From: Seminavis robusta
Taxonomy: Eukaryota > Bacillariophyta > Bacillariophyceae > Naviculales > Naviculaceae
Assembly: GCA_903772945.1 (NCBI GenBank)
Contig: CAICTM010001273.1
Span: 1-32,584 of the forward strand
Direction: 5' to 3'
DNA length: 32,584 nt
The translations under genes and the position numbers were made by a program. A model generated the notes under the pieces. The model did no database searches, was not told the origin of the DNA, and saw nothing but the letters and a program-made list of their open reading frames with translations. Positions 7,813 through 17,357 of this stretch are shown here, piece after piece. Numbering within the stretch: position 1 is the first letter of the stretch; every line of letters starts with the position of its first letter.

Positions 7813-10452
7813 CTAGCTTTCTGCGGGTGGTTCGACCCAGAAGGCTGTAGTGGCACCCAAACCCGGAATGAAGATACGTGCTTTGATTGGCACTGAGATC
7901 TCTGGAGCCTGCTTCTCCAAAACAATCTCTTCGCTCTCTGTGCAGAGGATCTTTCCAGGAGCAGACTTTTGTTCTGCAAGGAAGGTCGCACGCTGGACAG
8001 TGTAGCCGACAAGTGCATGTCGTTGGTTGCTCCCTCTGCCGACAACTTGACCTTGCACCGCTCCAGACATCATCGCAGTTTGAAGAATGACATGACCACG
8101 TTGTGCGTCATCTTCATCAATGAGAATGGTCTTGGCAACCTGAACAGCGTCGAGTGCAAACCGCGCGGCGCGTAGTGTGTGGTCCTCTTGCTGTTGCTCG
8201 ACGTAGTTGGTGGCTCCCATCCAACCCCCATTGTCATTCACTGATACCTTGTAAACCTTGTGCTTGTCAGCAAGAATGTCAAGTTGACTGTCAAGACGTT
8301 GCAACAGGTTTGCGACCTTGAAGGAAGGCAGCTCAGCAGTGAGGGCATTGAAGCCCACGATCACAGAGTAGAAAACGGTGGCATCGTCAACGTGTTCCGG
8401 CAAGTGCGAGAACTCACTCATGTCGACACCTTCATCGCTCCATTGTTCTTGGCCAGAAGGCGCTACGGATGGCTTGTCTTCTTGGGTCATCTCTTGGTTG
8501 GAGGCTTTTCGATCATTTGCTGCTTCATCGCTCCAATCGTCTTCACAATCGGGCACAGCATCCGGCTTCAATTGTTGATCCGAATCGCTGATGTCTTGTT
8601 CCTTGGTGTCCTTGGTCATTTCATCACTCCATGCGCTCAATGAAGTGCCTTTACGATCAAGCCCTTTACTCTTGGAGGCAGGATTGTCACGCTCCACGTC
8701 AGCAGCCATGATTTTCTCGAGGAGATCCTCCTCTCCGCCCCAGACATCATCTTCTTCCCACATCTTGTCCCCCTTGGTCGACTGACCGAGACCGAAAATG
8801 CGCTTGGGGGTGGGCGGAGGTTCGTCAAAGTCGGATTCAATGTCGCCGGTACTAGTGAACTTGCTGTCACTCGCGACGCTTCCCTCGCGTCCGTCTCGGT
8901 GGCGTCGTCTGCGTCGCTTCTTCTCTTCTTCTGGGGAAGTGTCTGAATCAGGCAAACAAAACAAAAAGTTCCAGAACACTTTCTTGACATCAGGTTTACT
9001 CAGGGCCACACAGACGGAGAGAAATCCCTGGACAGAACCGAGATAGTAGGAGAAGTAGACCATCCAACGGTTGTGGGTGATGTTCCAGGCGATCTCGTAA
9101 ATGACAAAGTAAGGAACCCATGTCACGAGGAAGATGATAATGACGCGGAGGAAGTAGAGCGCCAGGACACGGGTGCGGCCCGAGATGGGAAGACGTTCGT
9201 TCCACCAAACGTCGAAGCAAACATAGATCACATAGAGGATGGGAGGACCGACAAGGAGGCATCGGGTAGTGATCCATACGTTCATGATCTCTCCCAAGGA
9301 GAAGGTATTGAGTCCATGAATGTACAAGAAGAAGGCCCATCCAAACACGAGGAGGCCGAAGAAGTAGACAACGGCGGTTTCCTTGCAGACCCTACCCACA
9401 CTTGGCGGTGGGATCTGTTTCTTCCTGTCCTTGCTGGACTGTCGTAGGATGTTGTGAATGCAGTAGATGATGCAAGCGTTGAGGTAGATGTTTGCAATGG
9501 CGTAAAAGTACTCGAAGCTGGCAGCAAAGATGAAAATGTTGGGTCCAACAGCAGCACCCGAGATGGAAAGGGCATTCCGGAGGATGACGACAAGGTTTGC
9601 CAGGGCGTCGGGGATGGCCAAGAAGATGAGGTACAAGTTGTACCCGTTGCTTCTGGCTTCCTTATTTCGGCCGAGAGCGACGACGAATAGGGAACACACG
9701 AGGACGGAGATGCAGGAGAGTGTGACCCAAATGATCCGAGCAAGGAGGAGCTCGTCCATGAATTCGTCGCCTGTCTGAGGACTGTTGCAGCACACAAACT
9801 GCACATAGATAAGACTTTGCAATCCAGTGTATCGGGGGAATCGGTAGTTCGAGTCTCCACACGCCAACGGCTCTTGGAACCCATCCGCCCAACAATTGCC
9901 TAAGAGATCATCAGCCAGGGTTGCAAGACGAGATCAAGATGGTGAGCTTGCGTACCGTACGGCAAGGTTGGCCCTGATCACGATGCTTGTCTTTTACTTA
10001 CCCCCCCCTGCCCAATCAGGACTTCCACAAGTGTCAACGCAGGTCTGGGCAACCTGTTTGGAGATACTTTCATAGCCACTGTAGGGCGGGCAACATGTGA
10101 ACCAGCTCCTCATCTCCCCGTCCACGTCCTGCGGAGCAACGCCAGGAACTAGTCGGCCAATGTATCCATCGGAACAGTATCCAGATGCAGGGTCCATCAG
10201 ACTAGCCTCAAATCCTTCCATCGCCTTGACAACTTCTGTTGTGTTGGCGTCTGGTGAGAACTCAGGAGTCTTTACCCAGCAAGTGAACTCTGTGTCATCG
10301 TCGACCCAGGGATGGATCCTAGAACCTCGGCAACGAGACTCATCGCACGTATACTCTGCACTGGCAACCTTGAACCCCAGCCAAGGTGTCTGAAGCAACA
10401 GGACAACCCACAGGCAGACACTGCGGGGTGGTGAGATGTTGGAGTAACGCAT
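7813..10452 (-). CDS. Seven-helix receptor with cyclase-homology C-terminus, two exons
   Basis: Exon 1 is 10452-10002, exon 2 is 9899-7813; a 102-nt intron (9900-10001, GTAAGT to TTAG) restores frame at a Gly codon, giving 845 residues. I start at the ATG at 10452, since the longer frame starts with TTG. Order: signal peptide (about 1-32, after ASA); Cys-rich ectodomain (33-200) with two C-x-DG ... CC units; seven helices at about 202-226, 236-262, 270-300, 326-345, 358-382, 394-422 and 429-452. TM6 has TWVPYF like the GPCR CWxP motif and TM7 ends GFLSVCVALSKPDVKK. Then a polybasic patch (about 477-484), a long acidic linker with three W-S-D-E motifs, and at about 654-840 a class III adenylate/guanylate cyclase-like domain. 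In that domain IVGF, an ND corresponding to the second metal Asp, G-x-V-x-G-x-VG, GYTV and PGKI are visible, but the first metal Asp is Val and the usual catalytic Asn and Arg are missing. Receptor role is inferred; ligand unknown. Catalysis is doubtful. Confidence 0.82.
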
Positions 10453-11153
10453 GGGTATTCTCAATCTAGCAGTAGCTATTAGTAGTCAGCGGTTTTTTTT
10501 CAGCTTTCGTTTGTAAAAAAATTGTGAGAAAGGTTGCAAGTTGCAAGCAACCTGGTTTCATCGATCGTCGGGGTTTCCAATTGCGAGTAGATCTTGAAAC
10601 TGTATGGTACCTACGTACCAGCAGCATCATACATACATGTAGCAGCGGAAGTGTGGTGAGTGGTTCGCCTGTCGCTTGTGTGCAGGATTTGAGACCTAAG
10701 ACCTAAGATTCACCCTGAAGCTGGTGCCGCCTTGGTGTTCCTACTAGCTAGCTAGCTAGCTAGAAAAGATACAAAACGAGCACCTCAAGGGCACCACCAG
10801 AACTGAGCGAGCTACTGACGCAGAATGGTCCTGGCTTACAGGTCGACTGTGAAATTTAGTAAAAAAGATAATATTTCTTAGCATAATGACCAGAATTGAT
10901 TCTGATGACCCATGATTGCGAATGAATACTTAACATCAAAGTTTCCTCATCGTCACCATGGTCATAATTCCTGTTGTATCGCTGGGGCTCTTGCTGTGAT
11001 GTCGAGCCTATTAGCTACGACTGTACCTTTTCCCCCTTTCTTCAACCACTGAATCCAGTTACGATCGTTGAGAAGATAGATTTAACTAGAGACGAGTACG
11101 AGTAGATTTAAACTGGCACCCGGATTCAAAGGAAAGGGAGACTATGCAGAAGT

Positions 11154-11255
11154 CGAAGAAAGCAGGTGACGGTTCATTATCAACTAAATTCTCATTCCAA
11201 TAAGAATGGTTGCCAAACACAGCTCCAAACTCCAAACACCCAACTCACGTGGCCA
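11154..11255 (+). repeat. Direct repeat, copy 1
   Basis: Shares CGAAGAAAGCAGGTGACGG, TTCATTAT, TTCTCATTCCAA, AGAATGGTTGCCAAAC and CGTGGCCA in the same order with 11582-11660; this copy has about 20 extra bases near its 3' end. Confidence 0.8.
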
Positions 11256-11581
11256 TTGGCCCAAACTTAAATGTACTGGCACACTGAGAAAAAGGTACCT
11301 GGTACAGTACTAAACGGAAGAAGTTGCGGGAATACCCGTTTCAGGTTACAAAGTGTTTCTTTTGGAAGAATGGTCTGAAACAGAAGAATGACTGAATGTG
11401 GAAGAATGACACAATCTGGAAAAATGAGTGACGACGCTACGCCAAAACGCGTATAAATTTGTACTAGACTAGGTGACTTAAAAATCTGGAAGAAAGCTGG
11501 AATATGGACTCAAAGTGGAATATCACTCAAATCAGCAGTTGACCCAAAGGATGTGCTCGGAAATCCCATTACCCGCAACTC

Positions 11582-11660
11582 CGAAGAAAGCAGGTGACGG
11601 TTCATTATAGACTTCTCATTCCAAACAGAATGGTTGCCAAACGCCAAACTCGCGTGGCCA
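11582..11660 (+). repeat. Direct repeat, copy 2
   Basis: Second copy of the 11154-11255 segment, about 330 bp downstream, with small indels. The intervening DNA has GGAAGAATG-like repeats and no protein-coding signal. Confidence 0.8.
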
Positions 11661-11932
11661 AACTCATGATTTAACTAGGCCAAGCTCTTGGCCATGCCAA
11701 GTGCCAAGCTCTCAGCTGCCAAAAGTCAAAGGCAACACCGCATCGAAGCAAGGCCAACGTCAACTACAGCCCCGTCCGTACTCCTCACTTCTTGTCTTCC
11801 GATTTTTAGAAGTACTACACTGTTACTGTACTCTATTAGCCCCAGCAAAGCCCAACCGCCCGAAGCGTGAACCTGACAAAAGCGTCGTAGATAGAAACTG
11901 GGAGCAGGGAGCTAAACAGGGACACATGCTAC

Positions 11933-12010
11933 CGGTACCGGTACCAGCTTACTGGACTACATACATACATACATACATACATTGTCATGTACATGTACAT
12001 GTATGTATGT
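11933..12010 (+). repeat. GGTACC palindromes and inverted TACA/TGTA microsatellite
   Basis: ACCGGTACCGGTACC is followed by about six TACA units, then a junction CATTGTCATG and TGTA units, so the two halves can fold back on each other. Confidence 0.8.
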
Positions 12011-12129
12011 ACTGACCAGCAGTCCTCAGGAGCATTCCTAACCAGCCATTTTGAGCCATTTATTCGTCCGTGCGTACGCGAAATCAAGTTAACTGTAAAA
12101 ATCGGCTCGCTTTCCCTCTTTTTGCCCAT

Positions 12130-12186
12130 TAATTTCGGTACGCCGTATCAGTAATTTTGCATTCTCAATTCGCCGTACCGAAATTA
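12130..12186. repeat. 57-bp inverted repeat
   Basis: TAATTTCGGTACG at 12130-12142 is perfectly inverted at 12174-12186, separated by 31 bases. It could be a tiny foldback element; no target duplication is evident. Confidence 0.75.
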
Positions 12187-12353
12187 TGAGGGAAAAAGAA
12201 TTCGCGTAGGACCAATCAAAACGTTAGAGCAGGCCGAACTCAGTCACGGCCACAAATCCCCAACTCTAATGAACTAGTTTGACCACGTTCAGTTCGGTTC
12301 GGTGGTTGATGGAATGAAAGCGAGTATTCGATCGAAGCTACAGTACGGTACCA

Positions 12354-12479
12354 TAGCTACCAACAAACCGATCTCGACAACCAAGAAGGTTAACAAGCCA
12401 AGCCATTAACCGAGTGTAACCTACATGCTAATAACTTTGCTAGCCTTCTTGGTTGTGAAGATTGGTCTGTTGGTAGCTA
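12354..12479. repeat. 126-bp foldback element with ~42-bp arms
   Basis: The left arm (12354-12396) begins TAGCTACCAACAAACC and contains ACAACCAAGAAGG; the right arm (12437-12479) is its inverted copy with a few substitutions. The right arm runs into a CTAGCTAGCTAGCTAG run. This has the shape of a MITE-like foldback element. Confidence 0.8.
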
Positions 12480-13027
12480 GCTAGCTAGCTAATGGCTAAT
12501 AGCTAGCTAGATCCGATCATTCGATCGAATGATCGAATCGAACAGAGCATACGTACTCAATCGATTCGTTAGAGTTGGGGATTTGCGTTGATTTTTCGCG
12601 TACCGCGTATGTGTGACACATGGATAGGAATGAAATCTTGATACGTAGGCCTAAATAAATCGATGAAAATAAATGTGTTTCGCGTATGCACGGAGGACAC
12701 ACATGGAGTTTGGTTAGGAACGCACCTCAGGCTTCCTTGAAATCTTTCCATTTCTCCAGGCTCCAGACAGCTGCTGGCTGCTGGAGCACTGCTGGTCACT
12801 ATAAGGGGTTCACGACTGCATAGAGTACACTACTGTGATGTACAATCCAAAAACTCAATAATAAACTAGCTAGACTAACTCACTAGACTACTATGAGCTC
12901 TACTATGATAGTAGCTAGCTATCATAGTACCAGTACTAGTACAGGAGTAGCAGTTGTACCATACATTGACAAACTGGCACAAAATTTAATGCACCTACTA
13001 ATAACTCACCAACAAGCAACAAGCTAC

Positions 13028-13440
13028 CACCTGGACCGTACCGTCCGACGGTTTAAACTCAGGATTTAAAAAAGCTTGAAATTGCCACGACTGAGTACCG
13101 TTTAAAACATCCCCTTAAACATCCTCTTAACAACCCCCTAAATCTTCAACATCCCCTTTTAAACAAAACCTTAAAAAACAACCCCTTAACAACATACCCT
13201 TATATCCTCGAAACAACCCCTTAAGCCTTCATTGAAACGCCATACAACATCCCTTTATCACACACAAACATCCCCTTAAATGAACAACCCCTTAACAACA
13301 ACCCCTTAAATACTCAACATCCCCTTAAATATCCCCTTAAATCTGTACCTCCCCTTAACATCCCCTTATCGAGAACCAGGACATTAGTCAGTCGTGGCCG
13401 TTTTTAAAGCCTGAGCGAAAACCGTGGAACGATCCTGGTG
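13028..13440. mobile_element. 413-bp TIR element carrying a CCCCTTAA satellite
   Basis: The left flank (13028-13094) and right flank (13388-13440) are imperfect inverted copies: CACC-GG near the outer ends, then CGGTTT, CTCAGG, TTTAAAAA and GCCACGACTGA in order on both arms, with a small indel on the left. Between them is a degenerate array of CCCCTTAA-containing units. The inverted arms suggest a non-autonomous DNA element; no clear target-site duplication is seen. Confidence 0.7.
13105..13366 (+). repeat. Degenerate CCCCTTAAA/CATCCCCTTAAA satellite
   Basis: About twenty irregular copies of ACATCCCCTTAA and AACAACCCCTTAA fill this stretch with spacing of roughly 10-20 bp. It is strongly strand-asymmetric (C-rich on plus). 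Confidence 0.85.
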
Positions 13441-14390
13441 CCACCGTGCCACCGGCTGAGAGCCCATACTGGTACTGTACATCTTCTGCCTCACATATAA
13501 GATAACTCTATTCTGAGCCCTGTATGAAGTATTTTTTTAAAAAAGGATCCACCAAGAGCCACACTGAGTCATTATCTTACAAGCAGCCAAATCTCAGTAC
13601 CTTTCATATCTTATGGCCACTAGCTAGCAGCTATCGTCACATACCCTACTACTCACCATGCCATCAGACAGTGAGGAGCCACCACCAAAGCCTAAGAAGG
13701 CAAATGTTCAAAGCCAAAATTGATGAAACCACATGTTGTTGTTGTAGAGGAGGCACCCAAGCTGGGAATGGAGGACTTGGATGTACCAGTAGACGGTGAT
13801 GTGGAAGATGGTGGGTACTAGCTGCCCTCACTCCCCACATAGCAGTAGTATTGTAGTATGAGCTTAGGATTTGAGACGTTGGTACTCGTAGCTTATCTTC
13901 CTGGTTTGGGAAATCTGAGTGTCTAGAGATTATCTTTTAAAAGTACTCCGTACTTAAACCCACGTATCTTAAATGTGAGTGAAATGTGAGTGAAGAGTGT
14001 AGCAACGTAACATCCACATTCACTGGTAAAAAGGTGACTGTCTTTGTCTTTGTCTTTTTACGAAGGTGAATGGTGACATTGGTCTCTGATGGGACCGAAA
14101 CTTGGGACGAATTTCCCCCCCAAAATTTAATCCCAAACCCCAAACCATCTTGGTTTTCTGACGATGCTTACATTTATTTAAGATTACTGGTTCTCCAGTA
14201 TTCTGGAGTAATCATCACTAAGTAAATAGTACAGAGTATGACTCTGAAACGGAAGGTGGTATTGTACTGCCTTCAACAATGTTCAAGAGGAAGAGGGAAG
14301 AAAGAAGAAAGGTGACTATGCTAATTTTACGTTCCGTGCTACACGCAGCTAGCTAGTAGCTAGCTAGCTAGTACTAGTACTGTACCACCG
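13441..14390. other. Spacer with a possible broken small ORF
   Basis: About 950 bp between the satellite element and the large transposon. At 13658 an ATG in a good context opens a short acidic/proline peptide (begins MPSDSEEPPPKPKK, stop about 20 codons on). A different downstream frame, to a TAG at 13818, continues with an acidic valine-rich stretch, as if one small gene had been frameshifted or is split by an undetected intron. The right end near 14349-14390 is CTAGCTAG-rich and abuts the transposon. No family is recognisable. Confidence 0.3.
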
Positions 14391-14438
14391 GTGACAGGGG
14401 GTAGGGAGCACTACATACAGCCTGTGCATATGAACAGG
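14391..14438 (+). repeat. Left terminal inverted repeat
   Basis: 48 bp starting GTGACAGGGGGTAG and ending in the 18-bp site CCTGTGCATATGAACAGG. It matches the reverse complement of the right end at 47 of 48 positions (G versus A at position 15). Confidence 0.92.
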
Positions 14439-14506
14439 GAGGATGCCCGCAGATTGAGAGCAAGGCCAGCCATTTTTTTTTGCCTGAATTCAAAAACGTC
14501 CAATTT

Positions 14507-14634
14507 CCTGTGCAATCGAACAGGATAGCGACGCCTGTTCAATTGCACAGGAAATGGACGGCCTGTGCAATCGAACAGGATGGCGACGCCTGTTCAATTG
14601 CACAGGAGCTCGATGTCCTGTTCAAATGCACAGG
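14507..14634 (+). repeat. Left palindromic site array, five copies
   Basis: Five 18-bp sites start at 14507, 14534, 14562, 14589 and 14617, spaced 27, 28, 27 and 28 bp. Each has a CCTGTGC half and a CCTGTTC half; orientation alternates for the first four sites and the fifth repeats the fourth. The 9-10-base spacers are G/A-rich and similar (ATAGCGACG, ATGGCGACG). Likely transposase-binding sites; that role is inferred. Confidence 0.9.
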
Positions 14635-14718
14635 AATTGTGACATTTTTTTTTCTGGGTAGGCTTTCTCATTACTCAACAGTATAGATCTGACATTACAT
14701 TCAGCATTACAGTCAAGC

Positions 14719-15897
14719 ATGTCCTCTGCGTTCAGTCAAGCTGATGATCAACTCTCCTCTGCTATCTCGCAGGCTGAGGTATGGACGTCTCCACCCGTAA
14801 TCATTCAAGTAGCTGGATCTCTCAAAGACGATGGAGACAGAAAGGAAATCAATCTTATTCCAACACTCGGTCACAATACTCGCAACCGATCGGAGCCCAA
14901 CACTGCTATTGTGCACTGGCTCCCAAAGGAATTCTCTACCAATACTGCTGAGTTTCGCACTAAAACGCTTGCACCGTATTTTGTCAACGCTTGTCGTGCT
15001 TCTGGCTTTGTTGTACGACTTAGGGGTTTCGGAAAATCAAAAGATATTGCTGCCTTCATTTGCCAACGCGGACGATATCACGAATCCGCAATTAGAGAAT
15101 CAAGTCAGGGTCAGCGTGTACCTACCACCCAGCTGCCTATTAAGAATGTTAATGTTCGCTGTCCATTCAAATTCAATGTATATTGGAGTGAAAGCAATAA
15201 ACGATGGTTCCTGCCCCGTCAACAATCAGGAAATTCTCAACACAGTGGTCACATGCATCGTTCACCAGAAATTATCTCTACGTTGACCAAAAACCTTCCA
15301 GAAATTAAGCGACAAATTAGGCAGAATGTCATGGAGCAGCATGCTACATGTGCTATCACACAGAATATCATTCGGAAGAGAACTGGAATTACAGTCAGCC
15401 ATGATCAAATGAAGTATCTCAGAAAGCAACAAAAAGCACTAGCTCAGTCTGCAATGATTACATCCTTGGAAACCAAAAGTGGCTGCTCAATTGACCAGGA
15501 ACAGATCCGAACACCAGCAGACAGAATAATTCTTGCACTTCACAACGACCCGACAAAATCTTACATCTCACTTTTTGGTGAGGTCAACTCCAACCTGATA
15601 ACCATCAAGCAAACAAGGAAAACCCCCACAGCCCATGCCATCTCCGAAATGGATGCATATGCTTTATGTGATGACACTGGTGATGGTGCGATAAATCACA
15701 GCAGAAAGATTCGAGATAGTCTTACTATCACCGGGACAGGTTACATTCTATTAGCGGTGCTTTGGATGGACGACAAATCGTCTAATCGCTTAGCATGTTT
15801 CCGGAAGTCACTACAGCAGATGTGGTTGAAAAAATACCAGAACCTCCATTCTTTGGTAGCACAGAGGCGTATGGGCGATCCTGCGCAGCTTCAGTGA
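14719..15897 (+). pseudogene. MULE/FAR1-like transposase, truncated and frameshifted
   Basis: The ATG at 14719 opens 392 codons. Residues about 80-180 resemble the FAR1/WRKY-GCM1 type zinc finger found at the N-terminus of MULE transposases, with possible ligands C115, C148 (VRCPFKFNVYW), H175 and H178 (HSGHMH). Then comes a helical region (about 185-245, with IIRKRTGITVSHDQMKYL) and an approach to the catalytic core ending LLAVLWMDDKS at about 344-354. At about 15791-15795 the expected continuation changes frame: from 15795 another frame reads MFPEV followed by an Asp, like the FPEV-x-x-D entry to the core in such elements, and then ends at a TGA after about 37 codons. No further catalytic-core residues are found downstream on plus. 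I therefore treat it as a broken transposase gene; family placement is by motif only. Confidence 0.7.
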
Positions 15898-16898
15898 GGC
15901 ATCTATGAAAGTAGATTGCAATAACCTCGATTTTTGGACATATGGTATCATCACTAGAGGGTGGATCATGCATGAATTTGTATTGGATGATGGGCTGCAT
16001 ATAAATTTCTCCCAGAGGGATGTCCTTATCCAACTTGTAACAGGAGTTACAGAATCCATATGTTGATTCACCCGATACAAAATTGCGTTGAGTGCATGTG
16101 AACTTTTGAAAGGCAGAATGCAGAGGATTGGTAGCATCCAAAGATTTCTTCAGTTCTGACACTGGTCTGTGGCTCTTGCAGTGGATAGGATTCATCCCCA
16201 ACCCTCTGCACACACGAAACATTTCATCTTCAAGACACTTCTGCAATACACGGCTCTTAGCCTTATTCGCGACTCGATCCTAGATAGGGTTTAATTTTCG
16301 ATTCACGACTGAGTCTCTCGTGAATAGTCATTTGAGACAGGGTTCTCAATGACCGCTCTGGTCATACTAGGTTGATGATGAAACATCGCTCTAGATATTT
16401 AGCCAGCGTGGAGTACTTCAACGCTACTAGATCCATGCTAGACAAACCTTCCACGCGTTCCGTTTTAAGATCGTGGAGATACGTAGGATCGCTACCGCAA
16501 CCTACTCTATCACACTTTACAGTCTCCCGCGGGAGGCCAGATCTACGATCCCTTGATGATGATCTCTCTCGTTGATTAGTTTTCATAGCTTTCTAATCTC
16601 TCTCATAACTTTCATTCTCTCAAACTCAAAACACTCGAAAGATCTTTACACTAGCTTTTAGCGTAGTGCACTTCCATTCGGATTTGCAAGCAGTGTTGAT
16701 ATTCTTTTTCAAGCTGGTTTTGTTCTCTGAATCTTCATAACTTGTAGGCTCGCCAAGAATCTCACAGTTTCCATCAAATACAGCAGTGGCCAGAATTTCT
16801 GGCAAGAGTCTACTGCTTCCATCCAAATTCTCGTAGTCTGAATGAATATCCTGCTTTGTTGGGAGATACTCCACATTAAATTGACTCGGTGTAGTCAT
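15782..16898 (-). CDS. Candidate three-exon gene of the transposon, function unknown
   Basis: Model: exon 1 16898-16650, intron 57 nt (GTAAAG to TTAG), exon 2 16592-16368, intron 88 nt (GTATGA to CTAG), exon 3 16279-15782; all junctions phase 0, 323 residues. The second intron is the better supported; the first is short, and an alternative start is the ATG at 16586 (238 residues). I do not recognise the product. It has an acidic N-terminus, a basic Arg/Ser stretch at the exon 2 start, and in exon 3 a Cys-rich segment with FTCTQRN and GFCNSCYKLDKD that could bind zinc. The 3' end overlaps the transposase frame by 116 bp on the opposite strand, so the last ~40 residues may be readthrough of antisense sequence. 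An accessory protein of the element is possible. Confidence 0.4.
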
Positions 16899-16923
16899 TG
16901 TTGAATGAAAACTCGGCAAAAAT

Positions 16924-17073
16924 CCTGTTTCTTTGCACAGGCGACAGTTGCCTGTTCGTTTGCACAGGCGACAGTTGCCTGTTCGTTTGCACAGGAAACT
17001 TCCTGTTCGTTTGCACAGGCGACAGGTGCCTGTTCGTTTGCACAGGCGACGGGTGCCTGTTCAGTAGTACAGG
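16924..17073 (+). repeat. Right palindromic site array A, six copies
   Basis: Sites start at 16924, 16951, 16978, 17002, 17029 and 17056 (spacing 27, 27, 24, 27, 27). Core copies read CCTGTTCGTTTGCACAGG; the first and last are diverged. Spacers are mostly CGACAGTTG-like. All copies have the same orientation. Confidence 0.9.
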
Positions 17074-17357
17074 AAATGAAAGTAAATCTCCTCTCTTGAC
17101 CAGATGGAGGTATTCTGTTTCAGACTGTAGAAGTGGCTGCCTTAGATGCTCAAGTGAAAGAATAGATGGTTGCAACTTCCTGTGTTTTCCTCTTCTCAGA
17201 TAATGAAAAAGAAATCAGGAGAAATGAAGTCCAAATCTCTCAGTGACAAACCCAAAAGCCACAAGCCACAAATGACTGCAAGAGACAGATATGATAGTGG
17301 TAGAAGTAGTGGTAGCAGTAGTGGAAGGATCAGTTGTTCTTGTTCTTATGCTTATGC

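Larger units (their letters stand above)
10453..13027. other. Gene-free, repeat-rich spacer
   Basis: About 2.6 kb upstream of the receptor gene without a gene I can support. It holds a CTAGCTAG run near 10743-10763, a dispersed direct repeat (11154-11255 and 11582-11660), GGAAGAATGAC-like repeats at about 11362-11425, a GTACCGGTACCGGTACC block and TACA microsatellite at 11933-12010, inverted-repeat elements at 12130-12186 and 12354-12479, and a palindromic TACTATGATAG/CTATCATAGTA pair near 12900-12928. ORFs here are short and lack recognisable motifs. Confidence 0.5.

Noticed and set aside
8260..9884. ORFs of 114-200 codons on both strands within the receptor gene
   Set aside because: They are shadows of the receptor frame, with no motifs; the receptor frame explains the openness.
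13105..13366. Interstitial telomere repeat
   Set aside because: CCCCTTAA units are irregular and do not match CCCTAA-type telomere repeats.
16290..16590. Structured RNA or ribozyme in the transposon
   Set aside because: Small hairpins such as ATGACC/GGTCAT occur in the intron, but no known ribozyme or box C/D snoRNA signature could be completed.
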